In this document: one piece after another, positions 36,101 through 48,100 of the stretch | Position numbering within the stretch: position 1 is the first letter of the stretch | Layout: each line of letters starts with the position of its first letter | From: Ypsolopha sequella | Lineage: Eukaryota; Arthropoda; Insecta; Lepidoptera; Ypsolophidae | Direction of reading: 5' to 3' | DNA: 64,000 bases | NCBI GenBank assembly: GCA_934047225.1 | Contig: OW203993.1 | Span: 28,410,069 to 28,474,068 of the forward strand | The notes under the pieces: generated by a model | Databases searched by the model: none | Told to the model about the DNA's origin: nothing | What the model saw: only the letters and a program-made list of their open reading frames with translations | Translations under genes and position numbers: made by a program

Positions 36101-39100
36101 AATACCTAAATGGTACAACTAAATTGATGCCCATATTAAGGCGCTACGGAAAAAAATTCGGCACTTTAAAGACTTGCATATCTACTTCAGTAAATAATGT
36201 TTTATTTTGATAGAATAGTATATTATTTTTGGATACTTTTTCTAGAGATCTGTTAAAACAGAAACGCGATTGGAGAAATTCGGCTCGATAGAAATATTTA
36301 TTGAAATTAAGTCCTTTTCGACACCAATTCTCCTGGTTTGACAATTTAGAATGACATATAGACTGCAAATATATTTTATAAGATGGGTTTTAACGGTATC
36401 TAGGACCTGCGGGCCTATTATGTATCTCTAGTTGCCTTCTGGACTGGGTGTCTATCATCAAAAACATAGATATACTATCGAATTCCGATGTCCTAAGGAT
36501 ATTTTTGCACTTGAAGTGACGACACAAATTGTTAATACTTCAATACCCACTGAAGGCAATTTTGAAATTTCAGTTTTTATCTATGTTTTTGATGATAGGC
36601 ACCTCGTTCAGTTGGCAACTAAAGATACAGAATAGGGGGGCTGGTTAAACGAAATTTTGATAGCAACTTTAGTACATTTTTTATTAATATAAAACCGATT
36701 GGTTTTCAAATTATAACACGAGCGTTTCCTCGTTGTCTGATAAAGACGATTCTGAAGGCTTTAATTTTAGTTGAAGTGCTGCCAAACTTGAAATTTTCCA
36801 AAGTAATTTATCTTCTGTTTCTAACACTAAAGACTATTTTGCAATGAAGAAATTTTGGTTTTGACAGCACTAAAACACTAATAATCCGAGTTAAGGCGAT
36901 ATGTAAAAGTTTTAGCGTCCCTGTTACTCCATATGCGAAAAAACCATCAGTGCAAGAGGAACGGATTCGTGGAAAAGTAGCAAGAAGTCGGTTTTTTTTT
37001 ATATAAAATGTAGTCAAGTTGCTATCAAAATTTCGTTTAACCAGCCCCCCTATTCTGTATCTTTAGTTGCCAACTGCACGAGGTGCCTATCATCAAAAAC
37101 ATAGCTAAAAACTGAAATTTCAATATTGCCTTTAGTGGGTATTGAAGTATTAACAATCTGTGTCGTCACTTAAAGTGCGAAAATATCCTTAGGACATCGG
37201 AATTCGATAGTATATCTATGTTTTTGATGATAGATACCCAGTCCAGAAGGCAACTAGAGATACACAATAGGCCCGCTGGTCCTAGATACCGTTAAAACCC
37301 ATCGAATAAAATATAATTGCAGACCATATATCATTAGGAGAATTGGTGTCGAAAAAGACCTCGTTTCAATAAATATTTCTATTGAGCCGAATTTCTCCAA
37401 TCGCGTTTCTGTTCTAACAGATCCCTAGGGAAATATTCCATAAATAATATACTATTATATCAAAATAAAACATTATTTACTGAAGTAGATATGCAAGTTC
37501 TAGAAGTGTCGATTTTTTTTCCGTAGCGCCTTAATACCTACCTGAAATATGGATGGATGATACCTCCTAAAGTTCATCTCTGCGTTACGTTCGTGGTTTG
37601 TGAGATAATTTGTTTATAATATATTACATGAGATTTTTGAGTGTTTACATACGAGGTGCTCCAACACAACCCGCCGCACGATGTCCGAGTCGAAGGTAAA
37701 CAAACAGGGAACCGGACGGGGCATGGAGAACGTTCGTTCACTGCTCTACTCACGACTCAAGGTCGATGGAAAGTGAAAATAACCGGATTCCCGCGTCTTC
37801 CGAATTATATCGATACCTACTTCGAGTTGTTTATAAACAGTTCCGATATACGTATCATTCATGGTCGAGTCATTAACTTGTAAATTAAAATTTACAACAT
37901 GGAGTTCTATTCATAAAAGTAGCAAAGATAGATCATTCATTGTGGACCGACAACAATCAATGCCACGGCCACAAACTGTGTCCGTGCGCCGGTCACGGTG
38001 CGGACCTGTTGTTTAGCATTGAGTTGCTTCATACCAAGTAGATTGTATTGATGTGCCGGCTTGCAGTAGCCGAGTGACTGAGTACTTAAGGGGCTGCACA
38101 ATGCTAAAATTCAGTCCTGCTCTAAAGCTTTTGTGTTTTAACTATCTATCCTGCTCTAATCAGATGCCGCGCACGCAAAACTTCAGTTATTTTGAAATCG
38201 CGGCCTCATTAGGACATTAACTATAATTTCTTTATGTAATAAAGATGTTTTTTTCTAGTAAGTATCTGCGTGTGTTGGTTTCGCTTCAATCGGGTTTGAA
38301 ATATGGAAACTGAATCTCTTTTTTCGTGAAATTCGTGCTTTTTTAAAAGTAATATAATTAAAAGAAGATTGAAAGTATGTTCAATTATAGAGTGTAATTA
38401 ATAATTGTCTTGAGTCAAAAAACACGCCATATTTTTTTTAATTTTTTACTATCTACATTGACGGAACTGAATCCACTGCAAAACTGATGTTTAGAATAGT
38501 GGAGCCCCTTAAGGGTGCATATAAAGTCAGATTGAGCACTTCATTTTGCATCAATCAGAACTGAACTCTACATTTCCTTTTAGTTTAGAATAGCGCGCTC
38601 TGAGCCGTGGCTGTTACGACCACCAAAAAACACGTACTCACGAAAAACTGAGTTTTTATTTAATAACTAGGTTTCTAGATGAAATTATCAAAATATTCTA
38701 AGACGTAATTTTTTCACTTATTTTTAATACAACTTTCAAGGTTGTATGATTTAAGGAAGGCCCTTTAATAATATTCGTAATTTTTTCTATCGAGTGAACT
38801 TAAAGCTATTGCGTTTTTGCTAAGACATTCAGTATCAGAAGTATAGTCTACTATTTATATTATTTTAATTAAACCGATCGTACAAGTTACGCACAATCAT
38901 GCAATTCCTTCCTACCTTAAGATTAATTTTCAATTTCTTCGTGATACTCATGGTTGTTCCTTACGTTCCTCTCACAATTTCCTTTTGGCAACACCATCTC
39001 ATTCATCATCCTTCTTCACAAATTCCTTTTTAGTTCAAGCTGTTCGGTTGTGGAACGATCTTCCTTTGCCAATAAGGAGAGCTCCATCACTGCCTGTCTT

Positions 39101-42100
39101 CAGAAAATTAGTCAAGGGTTATTACTTGTCTCTCTAACTCTTCTGCACCATATTTTGTATTCAGAGCTTTTATATTTAATTTTTTTTAAATTGTATATTT
39201 GTAAAATGTATTTATTATGTTTGAAATAATTATTTATATATGTAGGTATATGTATTATATACATATATTATATGTATTAGTATGTATTATTATTCATATA
39301 ATTTGGCTTCTACTTTATATATCTTATTTTATATGTACACCGCTTCTTCAGCAATCTTAATGTATTTTTTCCACCTAAAGGTTGTCTGGAAGAGATCGCT
39401 TTAAGCGATAAGACCGCCTATTTGTACTTACCCTCTGTACTCGTATTTTTAAGTTCAATTAATTGTATTATTTTTCTTTTGTGATGTGACAATAAAGCTG
39501 TATTGTATTGTATTGTACGTAATGTGAAATGGTCATTTGAAGTTCTGTGTGCCCTTAATGTGGGCCTTCCCGCTCAGCTGCCATGCTTTAGGTGTATTGA
39601 CGTCCTGATGACTTTGATATCAATTAAACTTTGCACACTTCTTTTATATATGTTTCCCTTCGCCCCCACCCCGCAATACCCATCTCTAATCAAGAGATGC
39701 GAGATGGCGAGGTATTAAAAAAGCGCCGAATTTGTGAAATGGTTTCAGGTAAAAACTGTTTTCCGGGAAAAGGGTAACTGTTTATTTATAGAAAAGTGTA
39801 TAAACTTAGTTTTCTTTACATGAACGACGTATTTCTCTCTTTTTCATTTCCAGTATAGATAAAAATTATGCAACTTGCTAAAGTTTGCGTAAAAACGAGG
39901 CAATATTCACGATTTCCTGACAGCTATTATGATGCTATTTCATCAAATTTTACTTTTTGGACTGTATAGGGACGTAGTTAGATATCGCTAGATAATACTT
40001 GTGAAAAAAATATATATATGAAGAAAATAAGTTGTTGACTTCACAATCAGTTTTTACCTTTTGTAAAATACAGGCGTAAAGGGGCCTCTTAACTAGTAAC
40101 TATGTACAGAGAGAAGCGTTAGTTCTATAAATAAGTACCTAGATAAGGTTTCAAGGGTATCGTGATGGTCGCTTAGCTGAAGTTTAATCATCAGATCAGG
40201 ATGAGGCGCGGAGCGAGAGTCGATATAACCCAGCGGAAATAACTAGCGGAGGACTGAATTTTTGCATTGTTTAGCCCCTTAAGGCGCCTAATATCGCCAA
40301 ATGGCTACTTTCAAAGCCTACTTCTCTTTTATGGCCAAACCAAAAATATTGAAAAAATGTATTATGGATTATCAACTCTAGGACAATATATGCAACATTT
40401 TTCTTTTTCGTACCACCAAAACATCTATATGAAAAATTGTTTTACTGAATGGTATTTTTTGGATTGAATTTTCTACTGCTCCTAAGTGGCTTGGTCGATT
40501 TAATTCATTTATACTTTGATAAATAGATCAACTTGATAACCATAAACAAAACATAGGATTACTCAATCTAACAATCACGTCCATGTGAAAAGTATTATTT
40601 TCTCCTATTTCGCCCTATCAATGATGCAGCGAGCGTCGCGTCGTAACAGGCACCACGCGTTGTGCGCTGATATGAACGTTATTTCAATGTCGTTTCCGTC
40701 GATATTCGTAGACAAACATCGAGCTGCTAATTTGGCAACGGTAATCGCCTTAACTCTGTTTATTAAGCAGGGCCTATTGAATAAGGTATATTATAAAATA
40801 AATGATTACTTAGACGATACTAAATCATGGGGTTATGATAGTGATCTTTGTCATAATAGTAGTTAGTATAATTTTCTAACTTATGTAATAATCCTATAGA
40901 TGAAATGACTGTAAAAGCAGATGGACTGTATGTGGCAGGTAGACAAAGGTATTATATATTTTTTCCTTCATGGCATCATTTTCTCTCGTATTGTTTTTTC
41001 TATCTTTTTATTCAATTAAAGTATAGGCTTACTTTTTACATTTAGTTGTTGTAATTAATATTATGAAAAAATAAGATATGATTTTGCTAAGTTCCTCGCC
41101 CTTCTTCTTAGTAAGACTAATCGAATAGGCGGAGTTAGGCATATATTAATTATATGTATTGCATATATTTATAATATTATTTATTACTTATTCCTATATT
41201 TTTATTTTTTTCGAGTGTATCTTTTTATGAAATTTAAGTAAACCCAACCTTTATTATTTCCCTGTATATTTCCCCATATTATTATTTATAACATAAAACT
41301 ATTACCTACACACATAGATTATTTAATTATATTACATTAAAACCGACCAGTAATAATTGTAAATAATCTCATCCTAATTTTTATTTTATTTCTTTTTATT
41401 TTTGTTATTTAAAATGTGTATTTTTAATTTATTTTCATGTGTTTTACAATGGGTCTTTAAACTTAATAACGAACTATTTTATTTATTTATAAGTGTATCT
41501 GATATAACAACATTACATAATAGTAGTTTATGCTACAAGGGCGCAAAGGAATAAATTAAGAGGACGATTTAAAACACGAGCGTAGCGAGTGTTTTAAACG
41601 TAACCGAGTAATTTATTGCTTTTACGCTCGTGTATCATACTACGTTTTTCAATGCATAGTGTGAGGAAATGAAAACAAATATAATCTTGTGAACTTTAAA
41701 TTATAATTGGCTCAAAAGGACTGTATCCAGAGCCGTTAAACAGTGTAAAAAAAAAAGTATAACATCTATGGTACACAGAAAAGTCTGCAGGTTAGCCAAC
41801 CATTGTAAATAAATTAAAAAAAATAATAATAATAAAGCCCTACAGTAGAGCCACTGAGTGATGGCGCCTATGACGTTTAAATGCTTACAAAGTATCGTAA
41901 TTATTTATAAGCAAGTTTGAATTAAAAAATGTAATACTTCATTGTTGATAGTGATGTACTACTTGTTTCGGTTATTATTTTTCGATTTGAATGTTGCTTT
42001 ATTGTGCAATAGAATTCGTATAGAAACAAAGATTTTGTTTAAAAAAAGTTTCTCATTTTTTATAGGTCGTGTTTGAGGTCGCCAAGTTACGCAATAATAT

Positions 42101-45100
42101 TTAATTAAAAACAAAACAATGACGAAGTTAAACTAAACGAAAACAAATGATAGTAAAATACTTTTTTCGATTTAGATATTTAAACATCTCTTGGGGGCCC
42201 GGGGCGCTACACCGCGTAGCCCTCCGATAGCTACGCCACTGGTTTTGGCACATTTTCCTTTTGTATCATTATGTTGAATGTTGAATGACGTGTCTAATGT
42301 TGAGTAAACTCACACTTGATTTTTATTTTTAACCGAAATTTGAAATGTACCTCATCACTAAATGCAGCTGTCATAAGTGCCATCACTCAGTGGCTCTACT
42401 TTAGGGCAAAATAATCGACTTTTTGTTCGGTTTTGATGCATAAAAAGTGGGCCTTTACGAGCACATGCATTGAAAATAAATATATTTAATTTCATATTAA
42501 CAGCAAAAAAAATCGACTGATGAATTTAAAGTCGTTGTAGACCCATTTATATTGCACATTGTAGTAGCTTCAAAATAAATGAGCTTCTTGACAGGGCTAA
42601 GGATAATAAAGACAAGTCACAAAAACCCATTTCTGGGTGCGGTCATCAGATTAAACAAAATAAACACACTTAGCTATCGTGGGTAAGTCGGTCGTGTAAA
42701 TAAGCAGAATAAACCAAAAAAACCAACCACCATAGTACATACCATGGTGGTTTATAGTGACCTGAAGTTAGCTGCACATTCACGTTTGACAGCCAATTTT
42801 TCCCCACGATTTTTAACGTTTATTGAGGGTCTTGACCGAATTGTGGGTGTTTATAGTGGACAATAGTCATCCATCCATCAGCGTAGTTCGTCCACTGCTG
42901 GACATAAGCCTTTCCAGGACTTTGCCACTCCCGGCGGTCATCCTGGAAGAATTGCCCATACTCACACACGCTGGGCAGGCGGGTTGGTAAGCGCGGTGCC
43001 GGTGCACCAGTGACGCCGCTGCCTGTCACCAGTCTGTTCCATATAAGGCCCGGCTGTTAGGGATGGATATACCGCCATCCATCGGTCCCAGGCATGGTGG
43101 GCCTCCTGGTTTTTTGCCTGTGAGCTGTCCTATTACTCTCCCCCGAATTACTTCGAGGGGCTCCACAGTCGAGCCCGGCATCAGCTCTACCACTTTACCA
43201 ATAGTAGTAGTTTATTGTGATCTGATAATCGTACCCACTATTGGACTAATAAGCGACAGACCGCGGGGAGTGTATGTACATGTATGTACACATACGGTGT
43301 GACGTCACAGATGGCGCGGTGGTGCTAATGCCAATGCAAGCAAAGCTCGCTAATCCAATTGGCGGTGCACATAGCGCGCCGAGTGCGTCATCGTCACCCA
43401 CCGTCCACCGCTGCACACTTATCTCTTACGTGATTTATCATCGCTCACTGCCTCATGACATGACAACCGCACAGCCTACTGACTGACGATAAACAAAATA
43501 TAATAAAAACCTTCGTGTTTATTAACATTCAGTTTATACAGCGAAGAGCAACATTCACGATTCCCAGTATTTTTCTGTTGTTCCGAATTTTCATGTTTGA
43601 TCTTTTTATTTTGTGATGTTTTTTCACGGAACGCCTGGGAACTCTTGTTTATGTTACCTACTCTATGTCTTGAAGTCTAAACATTACGAAGTTTATACTA
43701 CTCTTGTCTATGGTCACGGGGACTGCCTCAGACCAATAAACCAATAGATAAGATCTAATTAAGCAGAAACCTAGGATGGTAAAGCTATGCTACTTTCACA
43801 TATACAACTCTCAGTATGAAAAAACAAGAAGACAGTATTTTTATCAGTACGTCGATTTCAAGCCGGCTACAGCCCTATCTTTCAAACGCTTGCAACTAGG
43901 CATGTATCGGACTACCGGTTTGAAGACTTTATCGATATCGATTTGGATAAAAAAAAGCCTTAATAATACCTTGTTGTACAGTTAGAAAACTACATAGATT
44001 ATCATAGTATTTTGTGCAACTGTAACATAATTCAAGTCATTGGGACACGAGTGCTTATTAACGAAACGAACTAAGTGAGTTTCGTAATAGTTTTGCACAA
44101 GTGTCGAAATGTCTATTTATGTTCAGTTGGACACAATACTTAATCTACGACCATCAAAAATATCGTATTTTAATCATATTTTCAACTAACAATTTCACGA
44201 AAAATGAGAAGAACACTCGTTCATGAACCCCGAGTTCATCGACCGGTAATGCTGCCTTGAGTACCAATTAGAAGCAACTAGGATAAAGTGGGCGTGGCTT
44301 GAGAAATAAGGTCGGGACTTATTTCTCGTCGCTGTTGAGCAGCGCGGAATCACGGTGTTATAATGTAATATTATCAGATAAACAGTATAGGTACTTATAA
44401 AACTGATTCTGATGATGCAATTACCTTATTGTAGTATGGGAGTAGATAAAATAATATATGAAATTGAGAAACCTGCCAAATATTTATGGAATGAAATAAT
44501 CAACTTTATTTTCAAAACTAAGAATACCACGTTTACATACATACATCCACACACACACGGTCCACTCCCACTAAAAATACATATTTTGAGAGGAAAGCGC
44601 CGCCATGAAAACAAGCCTCCTTAACATTCAAAAGGATCCCTCTCAAACAGTTGTGAAATAATGATAAAAATAATAAAACTCAGAAATATAATCAGAGGAT
44701 AAAAGAAACAATTTGTTGCAATCTCCAGAATTACTATTTTACATATTATTATATAAAAACATCAAAAATAAAAATAACATATTGACCTTCGCATACAAAA
44801 TGCATAATTGAATTATTTTAATGAGAAGCTTAATTTTTTTCAAACTTAATGGTTGTTCAATTTCTCAATTTTCTCCACTGAGTACTTTGATTTTCGCATG
44901 TCATTAAGATTTACAAAGCAGCCAAAAATAAACGTATTTATTGACCTTTGAAAATTATTGTTTTTGTCAGAAATGAGCGTATATTTTCGATGGGTGAAGT
45001 AATTTCCTTCGTCATGTGATGTATTCTAAGTTTCAAATACGTGTCGAACACGGAGTTAACCAACGAACGGTCATGTTGGTCGTCAAGTACGTCTGTCTGT

Positions 45101-48100
45101 ACCAATAATCTTTGTGAAATTTGTTTTATCATAGATGTGAAGTGCTGTGGTTTTCGTACACTTTTTTTGTAACTACAGCCTCAAACTCTCTCAGGAGTTT
45201 CTTTGCAGTTTGGCAGATTTTTTGAATGCTTTTTGATGGCTTAGTCAGCCCTCCTCTGTCTTTTACACTCATTAGAGGCATGCTGTTAGCAGGTCCTTTC
45301 AGGGCTTGGAGACATTTTTTTCAATGCAAGAATTTTTTCAATTTACGCACTACAAAGACAGCTTTTGATGGTTCCATTGCAGTCCTCAATCCTAGAATTA
45401 AACACAAAATTTATTGGTCATTTTTAAACAGATAGTAGTAAAAAAGCATTAAAGTTTGTGCAACAAGAGAGCAAAGTTTATTTTTGTTGAGAGTGCCGAG
45501 TTTGAACCTCGAGCAAGACTCGTGATTCTAAGTTAGAATTTCGAGCGTAGTGAAGGATTCAACCAAAAAAACTTCTGTTTTACTAGGTAAATTCAAGGTG
45601 AGCACCGCATCGTCTTTTAAGCGTGGTCGCAATAGTTCTTTTCAGAAAGCACTTAGGACTCAAAGTGCCTTGAGAACACTTTCCAATTAGTTTTTTTGCT
45701 GTTTCCAACTTTGGCTAATAGCAACAAACCATCGTTTAGGAATGTCTTCATTTTTGGGGAACCTTAAGTAAAATAAGCTGAATCAATACTTCATATTAGC
45801 ACAATATCAGTAAAATTACCGACAACTGTTTTGACTTCACTAATAACCTCAAAACGGATTTAATTATTTTAATGATTTTAGGATTTACTTTTATTCTAAA
45901 AGCTATATTTACGTTACTATATGAAAACGACACGTCGTAAAATGCTGTATTACGTGATGGAATTCCATTTTATGGTTCATTTACTAGGAAAACATCACTT
46001 TTTACTCACTTGTGAAAACTGATATTGCTGTTCGAGTTTTCTTTATTCCCCGAATGGAATCTGCAACCACGCACGTAGCAGGACATTGTCCTTGTATCTT
46101 CAACCCTTTTCCATACGATAATTCGCAGCAAAACACAACTTAAATAAAATTTTGTTTAAAAATCTGCCGACTTACTTCCTAATGTAAACACAAGCTATAA
46201 CACGACCAAATTACAAAGGATTGCAAATGTTGCTGTCACGGACTAGGCTGAAACCAGCCTAATCAACTTTATTTAGTCTATGCGTTACTACTCTGTGTAC
46301 TCGACTCTGCCGTCATGACACATTATTCTTATTCTAGATTCCTTGTGAAATGTAACAATTAAATTTAAATAAAGGCTTTTAAATTATAGTTTAATACTGA
46401 TTATTAAAAGTATATATCGTAATATTACATGGTGCCGAAACCAGGGAAGGGACGTATTACCGAAAATGCCGGACAATCAGGCTGCAAACATACAGACGCA
46501 ACCTCTAGGACGCCCACCCCAGCCATTGTTGCTGGAAGACAACATGGCGGAGCCTTGGAAATTATGGCTCCAACAATACAACTGGTTTTCACTAACCGCA
46601 GAACTTTCTAAAAAGACGCCAGAAGTGCAAGTGGCAGTGTTTATGTCAACTATAGGACCTGACGCCGTCACCATATTCAACACGTTCAACCTAACAGAAG
46701 CGCAGAAAAAAGACCTGACGGTGATCAAGCAAAGGTTTGATGAACACTTTACGCCAAAGAAAAATAAAACTTATGAAAGATACATCTTCAACAAAATACA
46801 ACAAAATGAAGACTCATTTGATGTGTTCATGACAAAATTAAAGGAGAAAATTAAAAACTGCGAATATGCCAGCCTGAGCGAAAGTATCCTTGTCGATAGG
46901 ATCGTCATGGGTATAAATAATGATACAACAAGAGAAAAATTACTAAGCCAAGATGATCTCACTTTGCAAAAAGCAATAGACATTTGCAAGTCTGCGGAAA
47001 TTGTCAAAAAGCAAATGATAAGTATCAAAGAAGACAACAGTGCTAAAATAGAAGCAATCAAGACATCGACTACAGAAAACTCAGATAGTTATACATATAA
47101 ATGCAACAGATGCCACACGGTACATGGCAGAAGATCCTGCCCCGCCTTCGGTAAAATATGTAAAAAGTGTCAAAAGAAAAATCATTTTACAAAATGCTGC
47201 AGAAGCAACAGAAAAAAAGTTGATGCTCTTCTGGAAGGACATACCTCTGAAAGTGACGATGAAACACTATATGTCTCGACAGTAGATACCAAGGACTGGT
47301 TCGAAAGTGGGGCCTTACCAAATGGTACAAAAGTGAACTTCAAATTGGATTCGGGCAGCCAGTGCAATGTCCTCACTAAAACTATTGTGGATAAAACTAA
47401 CGCCAAGGTAACAACCTCAAATACTAAATACTTAATGTCATTCTCTAATCATAGATTACCAGTACTTGGTGAGACAGTTATAGAAACCACTTTCAAGACT
47501 GGAATTCACTTGATAAAATACATAGTGGTAGACAGTGAAGTAACACCGATCTTAGGCAAATCAACATGTGTTCAGCTAAACTTAATAAAGAGAATGGATA
47601 GTGTTAACTCGGAGGATGACATATTTGATGGTATCGGCTGTCTTAAGCAATTTGAATATGATATTGATTTGATTGAAAACCCAAAGCTGCCAATTTGCCC
47701 TGCTAGAAAAGTACCACACATACTGCGAGACCAAGTCAAACAAGAATTAGATAACATGGTCGATAACAAAATAATTATTCCTGTTACAGAACCAACACCA
47801 GCCGTATCACCTATGGTTGTAGTAAGAAGAAACAACCAAATAAGATTATGCATTGACCCTTCAGCTATCAATCAAAACTTAAAGAGGCGACACTACCCAC
47901 TCAACACTATAGAAGAAATCTCATCAAGAATAAATGGTTCCCAATGGTTTACCTTACTAGACTGTAAAAAAGGATTCTGGCAACTCAAGGTTACGCCAAG
48001 AACTTCCAAGTATCTAACCTTCAGCACACCATTTGGACGTTACTCCTGCTTAAGAATGCCGTTTGGTCTAGCTTCAGCACCTGAAGTTTTTCAACAGACC

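Noticed and set aside
2668..36635. Recurrent 60-67 codon frames starting 'MPSGLGVYHQKHRY' (2668, 12653, 32763, 36432)
   Set aside because: All lie in the same palindromic core MITE and read from its arms; no conserved-protein evidence beyond the repeat itself.
37641..37883. Possible exon 'MSESK' plus donor in a GC-rich patch
   Set aside because: Too short, with no continuing exon recognised.
46429..46611. Small frame overlapping the start of gag-pol
   Set aside because: It overlaps the primer-binding site and the real Gag-Pol frame in another register; a shadow frame.
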